NCBI RefSeq assembly: GCF_016595495.1
Contig: NZ_JAENIM010000039.1
Coordinates: 478,659 to 542,658 of the forward strand
DNA from: Persicirhabdus sediminis
Lineage (GTDB): Bacteria; Verrucomicrobiota; Verrucomicrobiia; Verrucomicrobiales; Akkermansiaceae
Direction: 5' to 3'
DNA length: 64,000 nt
A program made the position numbers and the translations under genes. Under the pieces are notes generated by a model. The model saw nothing but the letters and a program-made list of their open reading frames with translations, ran no database searches and was not told the origin of the DNA. Below are positions 25,902 through 34,371 of this stretch, one piece after another. Each line of letters begins with the position of its first letter. Within the stretch, counting starts at the first letter, position 1.

Positions 25902-27371
25902 TTAATTTGCGCCGAGGACTTCTGGGTAATCTTGCTCGACGCGCTCTAGGGAATCAGTGCCGTACTCTGCACCTTCAAAGCTGCTACGGCATGATGCGTG
26001 CCAGGCTTTGATTTGTTTTTTGAACTGCTCAACAATTTCCGGGTGCTGGTCGGCGATATTGTTTTTTTCGTATGGATCATTCTCCATGTCGTAGAGTTCG
26101 ATTGATTTGCTAGAACGGTAGTATTTGTATTTCTCGCCGTTAAATGCCTCTACGCCTTTGAAGATGAAGCCGATTGGGTCACGTTTGATAGATTCGCCTT
26201 TGAGTAATGGGAGTACGCTAACACCGTCTAACTCGTATGGCGGTTTTTTGGCGCCTACAGCCTCAACGATAGTTGGTAGATAGTCTGAGGTTACGATTGG
26301 TGCAGAAATGGTCATTGGTGATGATACAACATTTGGCCAAACCATGACGCCAGGGACACGTACGCCACCGTCGTGAAGGCTGCGTTTGCGGCCACTGTAT
26401 TCGCCAGATGAGCCTGGTGATTTGCCACTGCTTTCAGGACCATTATCACTGCAGAACCAAACCATGGTGTTGTTAGCTACGCCCAGCTCGTCGAGCTTGG
26501 TGCGCAGGCGACCAATTTGATCATCCATGGCGGTAATGCAGCCAGCGTATTGCTGCATTTTGAAATCTAAATCTTTATACATTTCGGCGTATTCTGGGCC
26601 AGCGACACAGGGAAGGTGTGGTGTGTGGAACCAGATCACGGTGAAGAATGGTTTGTCGTTTTTCACGGCTTCCTCGATGAAAGGAATGGCGCGGTCCATG
26701 ATGACACGTGAGTCGTCGCCGTCCAGGTTCTCAGTCGCTTTACCTTCAGGTGTCCAGTAGGCGGTGCCGTAGTCTTTGTAGGCTTCACCTTCTTTGATGT
26801 ACGACCAGCCGAAGCCTTTGCTGCCTGGTTTTTCGATCTTTTCAGGTAGTTTCATCGGGTCCCATGTAGGCACCTTGGACTCAGTAGCGAAATAGGTATC
26901 AAAGCCGTGATCAGTTGGCGGGTTAAGTAGGTGTGCTGATTTTGGGCCGCCGCGGTTAGCGTCTTTCTCGGTGGCTGTGAGTGTGCCGAGGTGCCACTTG
27001 CCAAAATGACCCGTTGCGTAGCCTAAGGGTTTTAAAACTTTAGCAATCGTGACCTCTTCTGGGCGAAGGATGCCTAAGTTAGCTGAAAAGATACCAGTGC
27101 GGTATGGGTGACGACCAGTTAGGGCGCTTGCGCGTGTTGGGCTGCAGACTGGCGCTGCGGCATAAAATCTATCAAGGCGGGCGCCTTGCTCCGCCATCTG
27201 GTCGATGCTTGGTGTTTTGATGACGGTATTGCCATTATAACCAACATCTCCCCAGCCAAGGTCATCTGCCATCATGAGAATGATATTGGGCCGAGAAGTG
27301 TCTTCTGCATGCAGGCTCCCAGCTGCAATAAATGGAAGTGTTAAGGCTGCGAGGTAGGATTTTTTCATCAT
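25902..27371 (-). CDS. Secreted arylsulfatase-type sulfatase
   Basis: A 489-aa exported sulfatase. Signal peptide SYLAALTLPFIAAGSLHAE, then RPNIILMMADDLGWGDVGYNG, then the canonical CSPTRASALTGRHPYRTG motif with the formylglycine Cys at residue 76. KPFFTVIWFHTPHLPC, MVWFCSDNGPESSG and the YDMENDPYEKNNIADQHPEI tail follow the family order. First gene of the sulfatase pair. Two different sulfatases in one operon suggest stepwise desulfation of one glycan; this is inference. No anaerobic sulfatase-maturing enzyme or FGE gene lies in the window. Confidence 0.92.
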   Translation of the reverse strand: MMKKSYLAALTLPFIAAGSLHAEDTSRPNIILMMADDLGWGDVGYNGNTVIKTPSIDQMAEQGARLDRFYAAAPVCSPTRASALTGRHPYRTGIFSANLGILRPEEVTIAKVLKPLGYATGHFGKWHLGTLTATEKDANRGGPKSAHLLNPPTDHGFDTYFATESKVPTWDPMKLPEKIEKPGSKGFGWSYIKEGEAYKDYGTAYWTPEGKATENLDGDDSRVIMDRAIPFIEEAVKNDKPFFTVIWFHTPHLPCVAGPEYAEMYKDLDFKMQQYAGCITAMDDQIGRLRTKLDELGVANNTMVWFCSDNGPESSGKSPGSSGEYSGRKRSLHDGGVRVPGVMVWPNVVSSPMTISAPIVTSDYLPTIVEAVGAKKPPYELDGVSVLPLLKGESIKRDPIGFIFKGVEAFNGEKYKYYRSSKSIELYDMENDPYEKNNIADQHPEIVEQFKKQIKAWHASCRSSFEGAEYGTDSLERVEQDYPEVLGAN

Positions 27372-28140
27372 ATAATAATTTGGGCTATTGATAGTAATTG
27401 GTTTCTAGCAATGATTAGTTGTTGATCTAGCACTGGTATTTAGCTGAGAGAGTGGGGAGATTAATTTTGTCAGGCAGCTCGTTTGACTAATTGTTAGTTG
27501 GTGTGAGTGATGATGATCGTTAGGAGGGTGGTGCGACTTAGAGTTTTTGCTGAAAAGTCGATAGCGACCCTACCTGCAATGCAACAGGGATCAGCGTAGT
27601 TTATGGCAAAGACGGCTTATACTGTCTTTGTAATCATTACCTTTATATCTTTTAAAATACTGGATCGTTACAATTTTTTTTCATGGATCAACCAGTTTAG
27701 TAGAAATAAACTCATGGCAGCTGTCACATCTTTATGGATCTGAGATAGATATAGGGGTGATTTTTTTGTGGCAGTGGAAAAAATTCTCCCCACCTGTGCC
27801 GATTAAAGCCCAAGAACAATGAAATTAGTAGGCTAGGGCGAGTCTATTTACCCGCGTTAGCGGCCTAATGACTCATGTAATAATCGTCATCGCGCAGGCC
27901 AGTTAGTTTCATTAGAGGCAGGTCAGTTAAGCCGATTGGCTCAAGGCGCGGCTTATTTGTATCATCAATCCAGCTGAGCCAGCTAGGCCAGCTACCACCC
28001 CACAGGCATCGTGGCGTACAAAGAAACAGACTCAGCTGGAGGGTCAGTAGCTTATATGTGACTTGGCAATGGTATTTGGGGGATAGATAGATTTATTTTT
28101 AATCTTAGCCTTGTAGATCTGGCCAGCTTTCTGAGCACGT
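27372..28140. other. Large intergenic region with one hairpin
   Basis: 769 bp without a convincing gene in any frame, between the start of the sulfatase operon and the end of the helicase operon. It contains several AGCTGG words near 27970-28040 and a hairpin at 27607-27630 (9-bp stem CAAAGACGG with CTGTCTTTG, one G-T pair, 6-nt loop) that has no clear T-run. Its size suggests regulatory DNA for the sulfatase operon or a lost gene. Confidence 0.5.
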
Positions 28141-30282
28141 TCATTTGATCAATGACTGGTCAAGGTGCGACTGAATGCTCTGATCAGTCGCTTTAGCTAA
28201 CTTTTCTAATGACTTACTGCGTTTGTAGTCATTGCTAATAATAACTAAGTTTTGGCTCGCGCGTGTGATAGCCATGTAGATCTGCCGAGTATGCTTCTGG
28301 TGCAGGTCGTGCAATTCATCGTTGTCTAGCAGTGGAGATGACTCCAGATCAAGAAGTGCGTCTATGCCCAGAATAAACACTGTACTGGCTTCTAAACCAG
28401 TGGCTGCATTAATGGTGCTCAGCTGGCAAAATGCATTGGCTGGCTGTGGACCACGTTCTGCGAAATGTAGGTGGTGTGCGCCGTCTAGCAATTTGCCTAG
28501 CAGGTTGGCAAATTGATCTAGTTCGTATTTTTTTGTATGCAGCACTAGCAGTTGACCATACGGGTGACCATTTTGCCTAAGCTGGGCGATTTCCTTGGCT
28601 GCGCGCAGGTGGCAGTCTTGTAACGTTGGACAATAAATGACTGATGGTTCTCTACCGACAAGCTCAATACCATCGATTTGTTCTTGGCTGGGAATGTTTA
28701 GATCTTCGATGTCATCAGCATCTTGCTGGTTTCTTGATAGTAGAAATAATCTAGCGAATTTGAGCACCGACTGACTATTGCGGTATGCTTGTCGAAGCCT
28801 AGTTGTGCGGCCACGGATGTCGATTCCGCTAGATAGCCACGACTGGCGACGCTTCAGAAACCCTTGTGTTGGATCCGCTGAGATAAACAGCTGGCCATGC
28901 GGCTTGATGGCTAGACGTACGATGTCTAACCATGATTTGGCAAAAAATTGCGCCTCATCGATGAGGATGCAATCGTACTTGGGAAAATCTAACTTTCCTG
29001 TAGTCGCGGCGATGTGAAAACGCATGGCCACACCGTGCCAGTCGATGAGTTTTCTATCGTTGAGTTTGTGCTGGTATTCACGGAAATGCTGCCAAACTTG
29101 TTTGCGCTGGCTGGCTTGTAGGCTGGTACCTCGGCCAGCTCGCGAAATTTCCAGATAATCATTTTCGTGTCTTAGACTGTGGTCTTTGATGAAACCAATT
29201 TCGTCTAGCAAGAACGAGCTGGTGAAGTTGGAGTCTGATTTTTCACATATCTCCGCGAGGAGTTGCTCGCATCGGTGAGGGCCTATCACACTCTCTTCTT
29301 GCCTGCCAATGCAGCGGCTTGCCCACTGGAAAAAGGTTAACCACTGGATATTTTTTGCGTGACCGTCTAGCTGGGTGAACTTCCTCCTTAGCTCGTTGTT
29401 GATAGGCCGGTTATGAGTGAGTACCAAGACTCTAGCCGAGGGGTTGAGTTTGGCATTTAGCATCGCCCGGTAGAGCAGGATCAATGATTTGCCACATCCA
29501 GCTACACCAGTTACCAGCTGGCCTTGGCGATTTTTATCAGACTGTCCAGCTGTGTCACCTTCGGGAATTTGCTGAGCAATTTTCTCAGCTGGATCTGGCA
29601 GGTAGAGGTTATTTTTGACACACCATTCTTGGTCGAGATCGAGCATGGTGCAGTTGAGATCACGATCAACCTGAGTATTTTTTTGTTTTGGGGCCAGCGG
29701 TGAGCGCGCAACTACAGACTCGGGAATGACTGATTCTGGGGCGAAATGCTGGCGCAGCTGGTGGAGGTCGTTGCGGTCTAGCTGAGCATGGGCAATCTTG
29801 CTGAGGTGCTGGCTGAATGATTTTTTGTTAAGTGATTTGAGGCAGAGAAATTTCACCTCCATGTCGCCTCGTTCGACGGCTAAGGTGTCTAGCGTATTTT
29901 GCTTTACGTTAGGGAATACGACCATGCGATGAAGGGGCATGTTTGTATTGCCTGATTGTGCCAGCTGGCTGGAAAATTCGTGTAAAATTTGCACTTCATT
30001 TTCACCGATGTGTTTGGCCTCAATAGTCTGTTCTGGCTGGAATAGCTCGCTCTGAGTGACAGATTCAGCTAACTCTTGGCTGGTGGCTGCCACTTGTACC
30101 AAAAAGGCAAACTTCTGTTGGTAGACGATGAGAAAGTGCGGTTGCTTGTGAGCTAGGTCGCGGTCAGCTAGAACCGAGAACCAGACGCAAAAATCATCTG
30201 GAAGCTTCTTGAAGCTGCGATGTGTGCGTGCAATTTCCAAGCTGACTCCAGCTGGGATTTTTTCAGGAAAAACGCGTGCCAT
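28141..30282 (-). CDS. UvrD-like SF1A helicase with degenerate N-terminal NERD-like domain
   Basis: A 713-aa protein. Residues 1-80 align by eye with the NERD (nuclease-related) pattern (MARVFPEKIP..., KLPDDFCVWFSV, HFLIVYQQKFAFLVQVA), but the places where NERD domains have the catalytic Asp and the Glu-x-Lys read His (in PHFLIV) and Gln-Val-Ala. The nuclease is therefore probably dead. The helicase part follows: LVTGVAGCGKSLILLYRA (Walker A), VLVLTHNRPINNELRR (Ia), CILIDEAQFF (motif II), LFISADPTQGF (III), RQAYRNSQSVLKFA (IV), INAATGLEASTVFILGID (V) and IYMAITRASQNLVI (VI). Its ATG directly abuts the TAA of the upstream helicase gene. It may act in DNA repair or phage defence (inference). 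Confidence 0.85.
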   Translation of the reverse strand: MARVFPEKIPAGVSLEIARTHRSFKKLPDDFCVWFSVLADRDLAHKQPHFLIVYQQKFAFLVQVAATSQELAESVTQSELFQPEQTIEAKHIGENEVQILHEFSSQLAQSGNTNMPLHRMVVFPNVKQNTLDTLAVERGDMEVKFLCLKSLNKKSFSQHLSKIAHAQLDRNDLHQLRQHFAPESVIPESVVARSPLAPKQKNTQVDRDLNCTMLDLDQEWCVKNNLYLPDPAEKIAQQIPEGDTAGQSDKNRQGQLVTGVAGCGKSLILLYRAMLNAKLNPSARVLVLTHNRPINNELRRKFTQLDGHAKNIQWLTFFQWASRCIGRQEESVIGPHRCEQLLAEICEKSDSNFTSSFLLDEIGFIKDHSLRHENDYLEISRAGRGTSLQASQRKQVWQHFREYQHKLNDRKLIDWHGVAMRFHIAATTGKLDFPKYDCILIDEAQFFAKSWLDIVRLAIKPHGQLFISADPTQGFLKRRQSWLSSGIDIRGRTTRLRQAYRNSQSVLKFARLFLLSRNQQDADDIEDLNIPSQEQIDGIELVGREPSVIYCPTLQDCHLRAAKEIAQLRQNGHPYGQLLVLHTKKYELDQFANLLGKLLDGAHHLHFAERGPQPANAFCQLSTINAATGLEASTVFILGIDALLDLESSPLLDNDELHDLHQKHTRQIYMAITRASQNLVIISNDYKRSKSLEKLAKATDQSIQSHLDQSLIK

Positions 30283-32040
30283 TTATTTGGAATGTTCGTG
30301 GGTGGGGTGGAGTGAAATCTCACGGCTCGCGGCGAGTAGTGAGAGGAAAACAGCTGCTGGCTCGTGGTAGTCAGCAATGGTCTCAGCGTGTCTGCGTAAA
30401 TTCGCCGAGTGCAGAAGGATGACGAGGCTGCGTGCTCGGGTGACTGCTACATTTAGCCGCTCAGATTGGAAAATGAAGTTATCTAATTTTCTAATGAATT
30501 CGCTATCCGATGCGGTGAAGCTGTAAATGATAACTTCACGTTCTTGTCCTTGAAATCTATCCACGGTGTCGACACCAATTTCATGGTAGGCATTGGGAAA
30601 TTTCACCTGAAATCTATCACTGTGGCGCAGTAGCTGGCGGATGCGGCTGGCTTGCGCGCGAAATGGTGTGATGATGCCAATTTCTTTAGCTGGAATCCCA
30701 GACTCTAAAAGGTTCAGCGTAATGTCTGCTGCGAGATCAGCTTCATCATCGTTTCTTGATCGGCTGTCGTCAAAGGCGCTGCTAACATTGACTAATGAAT
30801 ATTCAGTTTGAATAAGCTCACGGTAATTGCGCGGGGTTTGTTTGAGCGGCAGCCTGTGGTTTGGATTGGCTGATTCTAACTCACCTTGGTAGAATGTCTC
30901 ACTCGGCCACTCCGTGAGCTCGTCATTCATGCGGTAAGTCGTGTCCAGCTTGGTTGGCTTGGACTGTTTGACTAGTCTGCCGAAGATGGATGCGTCCCGT
31001 GGGCTATCTCTATGGATATGTGAAACTGGGGGCAGCTGGCATTGGTCACCAAAGAAAAACCATCTATCACTTTTCATCATCACCATGATAGCAGCGGGTA
31101 TGGTGAGCTGGCTAGTTTCATCAATCACCGCACTATCGAAGCTAGCTGCAGATAGGCGCCGTGACGCAAGTGCAAATGGTGTAGCGCCAATGATGTATGG
31201 ACCATCTTCTAAATCTAAGCCGCTGGCTGAAAAATCATCGTAGACAGGGAAAGGGAGCCGCTCGCTAACAACGGGTGGCGAGATCTTAACCACTGGGCAG
31301 TTTGAATCGACCAGTTGTTGGATTTTTATCAGCGCATTGTGAATGCTGCGGTGGGTGAATCCAGTGACTAGGATTCTATGCCCGTGTATCACCAGTTGGT
31401 CTACCAATTGCGCTAGCGTATGTGTTTTGCCTGTTCCTGGAGGGCCTTGAATAAGGTGGAACGGGCTGGATGCTAAAGCGGTAGCTACGGCGTCGACTTG
31501 GCTATCATTGAGTTCGTTCTCGTCATTGTCTAGCGATTCAGCAACATCGCTATATGTGTCGCTGCATTCTTCGTTAGTTTGATCCTCAAACAGCACAGGG
31601 AACACGTGATCTCGTCCATGGGCGTCTTCAGCTAAGGACTCAATCGCCCGCAGGTAGAAAGGGGATAGGTCAAAGAAATCTTCGTCCAGTGACCAGCCAG
31701 ATTTTTCATTAAATGCAAAATCCTCCAGCTGGCGGCATTGTACGCTGAGGCCGTTGTTGGTGAGACCCAAAAATATCACCTGAAAGTAGTTGCCTGCTGG
31801 ATCATTGCGGCTGAGCCGTAGTGGTTCCTGCTCACGGAATAGGGCGAAATCCTCAGCTGGTGGGTGAAAGTGGATTTGCTGGTTTTTGCTATCAATTTCA
31901 GCAATGGTCAGATTCCCCAATGCTCGGCAGCTATCGATGCGCTCGCCTAATGGTTTGGCCCATAGCCGGTGGATATTTTGTTCTTGTTGGCTTTTTTCCT
32001 CTTTGACTTCTCTGGTCAGAGATTCCAATTCCTTACGCAT
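30283..32040 (-). CDS. UPF1/IGHMBP2/Dna2-like SF1B helicase
   Basis: A 585-aa superfamily 1B helicase. After about 170 residues with an SH3/OB-like beta region, the core runs ELNDSQVDAVATAL (Q motif), FHLIQGPPGTGKTHTLAQL (Walker A with the diagnostic GPPGTGKT), ILVTGFTHRSIHNAL (Ia), SAVIDETSQLTIPAA (motif II, DETS where DEAS is usual), WFFFGDQCQLPPVS (III), DTTYRMNDELTEWPSETFY (IV), IGIITPFRAQASRIR (IVa), GVDTVDRFQGQEREVIIYSF (V) and RLNVAVTRARSLVIL (VI). Family members unwind 5'-3' on RNA or DNA. It is the first gene of the two-helicase operon; its stop codon touches the next start with no gap. Confidence 0.88.
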   Translation of the reverse strand: MRKELESLTREVKEEKSQQEQNIHRLWAKPLGERIDSCRALGNLTIAEIDSKNQQIHFHPPAEDFALFREQEPLRLSRNDPAGNYFQVIFLGLTNNGLSVQCRQLEDFAFNEKSGWSLDEDFFDLSPFYLRAIESLAEDAHGRDHVFPVLFEDQTNEECSDTYSDVAESLDNDENELNDSQVDAVATALASSPFHLIQGPPGTGKTHTLAQLVDQLVIHGHRILVTGFTHRSIHNALIKIQQLVDSNCPVVKISPPVVSERLPFPVYDDFSASGLDLEDGPYIIGATPFALASRRLSAASFDSAVIDETSQLTIPAAIMVMMKSDRWFFFGDQCQLPPVSHIHRDSPRDASIFGRLVKQSKPTKLDTTYRMNDELTEWPSETFYQGELESANPNHRLPLKQTPRNYRELIQTEYSLVNVSSAFDDSRSRNDDEADLAADITLNLLESGIPAKEIGIITPFRAQASRIRQLLRHSDRFQVKFPNAYHEIGVDTVDRFQGQEREVIIYSFTASDSEFIRKLDNFIFQSERLNVAVTRARSLVILLHSANLRRHAETIADYHEPAAVFLSLLAASREISLHPTHEHSK

Positions 32041-32131
32041 GATCTAACGATATGAAACGTTAGCTTAGTTGGCAATGATATTTACCGGTGAGAGCCTGAG
32101 TTTGCTGGGGGTGAGTTAGAGGCAAAAAATG

Positions 32132-32154
32132 AGCCAGCTGGTGACCAGCTGGCT
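32132..32154 (-). terminator. Terminator built from two inverted AGCCAGCTGG words
   Basis: Perfect 10-bp arms with a 3-nt loop, followed on the minus strand by a run of six T. It lies 38 bp beyond the stop of the RNase III-like gene and just upstream of the helicase operon. Confidence 0.85.
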
Positions 32155-32191
32155 GAAAGTGATAGTTTGTAATGTTGGCTATTGAGCTCGG

Positions 32192-32524
32192 TTACCCTTT
32201 GCGGCCACGTTTCATGGACTGCTTTTTCTGGTAATTTTTCTCCTGCATGATGAAGATTGGCAGAAGGTTGGTTTCGATCCAGTCGAAGCCAGCTTGCAGT
32301 CCGTCGGCTTTGTAAATGCGACCGATTTCCGCTTCCACGGATGTTGGGTTGCCTTTCACTCTAAGGAAATCGTTAGATGTGAAGCGGACAAACATTTCAC
32401 CGTCGAGTTTGTTAAACTCACGCAGGATGTACTCGCGTACATAAATGGCTAGCACACCATCGCCGATCCATGCTTCTTCACGTTCCTTGGTCAGTTCTGG
32501 GTCTTGTTTTTTAGGTGCAGACAT
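32192..32524 (-). CDS. Short RNase III-fold protein with altered active site
   Basis: A 110-aa protein that looks like a lone RNase III catalytic domain. EEAWIGDGVLAIYVREYIL corresponds to the E-x-x-F-L-G-D-A-V-L signature, and SVEAEIGRIYKADGLQAGFDWIE to the D-x-V-E-A-x-I-G-A-x-Y-x-D-G segment. By eye the signature Asp (GDGVL) and the second-motif Glu (VEA) are kept, while the first Glu positions and the Asp two residues before VEA's Val are replaced (Ala/Arg and Thr). There is no dsRNA-binding domain. It is comparable in size to Mini-RNase III but does not match its motifs well. It could be a non-cleaving RNA-binding relative. The C-terminus is basic (KKQSMKRGRKG). Confidence 0.6.
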   Translation of the reverse strand: MSAPKKQDPELTKEREEAWIGDGVLAIYVREYILREFNKLDGEMFVRFTSNDFLRVKGNPTSVEAEIGRIYKADGLQAGFDWIETNLLPIFIMQEKNYQKKQSMKRGRKG

Positions 32525-32606
32525 AGTGTTATTAACTGGTGAGTTGGCGCTTTAGTGCGCTAGGATAATGCGATTGGCCAGCTCAAATTCGCGGAATCTC
32601 AAGTGC

Positions 32607-32900
32607 TCACTGGTAAAGAGCAAAATCTGCTTCCTGAAATTTCTCCACCTGCGATTTCCACGCTTTCTCTACAAAGGTGACGTGCCCCGGATGCACGTGG
32701 TACGCGTCGTAGGCGGATTGGTCGGCAAATTGCATGCTCAGCGCAAAGTCGTATTCGCATTTCTCGCTGACTTGTCGCAGTACTTGTAGCCCCTGGACCA
32801 TCGGCAGCATGGCCAGCGCCTTGGCGGTGAGCATGAATGACTTCTCCTCAGCGGAGCCAGCTGGATGCTTGAGCGAGAACATGACGGTGTGGATGATCAT
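32607..32900 (-). CDS. Dabb (stress-responsive A/B barrel) domain protein
   Basis: A 97-aa protein matching the Dabb pattern: IIHTVMFSLK at the start, a middle LQVLRQVSEKCEYDFALSMQFADQSAYDAYHVHPGHVTFVEKAWK, and a short closing strand. Family members are small dimeric ferredoxin-like barrels, some enzymatic in plants and fungi, mostly of unknown role in bacteria. The start ATG at 32900 lies 10 bp downstream of the gltS stop, so the two are probably co-transcribed. Confidence 0.85.
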   Translation of the reverse strand: MIIHTVMFSLKHPAGSAEEKSFMLTAKALAMLPMVQGLQVLRQVSEKCEYDFALSMQFADQSAYDAYHVHPGHVTFVEKAWKSQVEKFQEADFALYQ

Positions 32901-32909
32901 GGCGGGAAA

Positions 32910-34142
32910 TTAAAAGTTAGTGAGGAAGAAGGGAATCAAAATCGCATTGGCGAGGTCGATAAAGAATGCGCAGACCAGCGGCACGATGATGAAGGCGAGG
33001 TGGGATGAACCGTATTCTTTGGTCACTGCGGACATGTTAGCCATCGCTGTTGGGGTGGACCCCAGCGAGATGCCGCCGAAGCCAGAGCAGACGACTGCGG
33101 CGTCGTAGTTTTTGCCCATGGCAGGGAAGACGACGAATATGTTGATAGCAATGGCGATGGCAAATTGCGCAGCGAGGATGGTGAAAATTGGTCCCGCTAG
33201 ATCTAGCAATGTCCACAGCTGCATGCTCATTAGAGACATGGCGAGGAAGGTGCCTAAGGAAATATCAGCCAGCATGGCGATAGATGGTTTGCGCGCTGGC
33301 CACGCGGTGCCAGTGAGTCGAGGCAGGCTTTTGGGCACCAAATTGGTGATCAAGATGCCGGCGAATAGACAGCTGACAAAAAATGGCAGGTCCAAGCCAG
33401 TTGAGGAAATCACCTTATCAATACCAAAGCCGAAGATGATACATGCATGAATGGCTAGAATGGCGTCGAGAAAATCCATGTGATCCATAGTCTCAGCTGG
33501 TTTGCCATCGTCGTCGTGGGCGAAACCAACATCTAGCGGCTCGTTTTTGCGTGGTACTAGCTTGTGTTTGTTGATGAGAAGTTTGGCAATCGGTCCACCC
33601 ATCAAACTAGCTAGAATCAGGCCAAAAGTCGCACAGGCGACACCAATCTCAGCGGCATTAGTCACGCCGTAGTCGCTGGCCATTTTTGGTGCCCAAGCCA
33701 CTGCGGTGCCATGACCGCCAATCAATGAGACCGAGCCGCCGAGCATGCCGACGGCTGTAGGCAGGTCAAATAGCCGAGCAACACCGACACCAGTTAGGTT
33801 TTGTATCACCATGTAGCCGATCGTGATGGCTAGCAAAATGAGTAAGGGTTTGCCACCTCTGAGCAGATCCTTGAGGTTGGCATTGATGCCGATAGTGGTG
33901 AAAAAGTAAATTAGCAGAATGTCGCGCGCGGCTAGACTGAAGGCAATTTCCACACCAGTAATGCCATAGATGGCGGCAATGAGAACGGAGACTAACAAGC
34001 CGCCTGTAACTGGTCCCGGAATGCTGAATTCGGTAAGAAATTTGACGGCGCTATTAATGCGGCGGCCGATAAACAAAACTAAGATGCCGAGAGTGACGGC
34101 AAAAAATGAGTCGACTTGAAGAATGCCTTCGTTGAATTCCAT
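32910..34142 (-). CDS. gltS: Sodium/glutamate symporter
   Basis: A 410-aa inner-membrane Na+:glutamate symporter of the GltS (ESS) family. It has about ten hydrophobic segments in two inverted halves, with the reentrant-loop signatures GGSVSLIGGHGTAVAWAPK (first half) and CSGFGGISLGSTPTAMANM (second half), matching the family's GGxxG loops. I start at the ATG at 34142 (MEFNEGILQVDSF); the frame is open to 34253, but the added 37 residues are not family-like. It is divergent from hisA; the 229-bp gap contains repeated AGCTGG words and presumably both promoters. Confidence 0.92.
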   Translation of the reverse strand: MEFNEGILQVDSFFAVTLGILVLFIGRRINSAVKFLTEFSIPGPVTGGLLVSVLIAAIYGITGVEIAFSLAARDILLIYFFTTIGINANLKDLLRGGKPLLILLAITIGYMVIQNLTGVGVARLFDLPTAVGMLGGSVSLIGGHGTAVAWAPKMASDYGVTNAAEIGVACATFGLILASLMGGPIAKLLINKHKLVPRKNEPLDVGFAHDDDGKPAETMDHMDFLDAILAIHACIIFGFGIDKVISSTGLDLPFFVSCLFAGILITNLVPKSLPRLTGTAWPARKPSIAMLADISLGTFLAMSLMSMQLWTLLDLAGPIFTILAAQFAIAIAINIFVVFPAMGKNYDAAVVCSGFGGISLGSTPTAMANMSAVTKEYGSSHLAFIIVPLVCAFFIDLANAILIPFFLTNF

Positions 34143-34371
34143 GGTGAAGCGGTGATAGTTAGGGTGGCGCTGGGGGCGTTGCGCGTCAGCACTAATCCAT
34201 TCTGCTACTAGATGCAAGCCACGCATGCTAGCTAATAGTTTCAACACAAACATATGGCCCGGCGAGCTAGCTGTGCCGCGAGGATGTCAGCCAGCTGGGC
34301 CAGCTTACTTGCTGGCAAATTCTGACTTCTCACTTGCATCTAGCTAGCTGGCGGATTTAGCTGGCGGCGAG

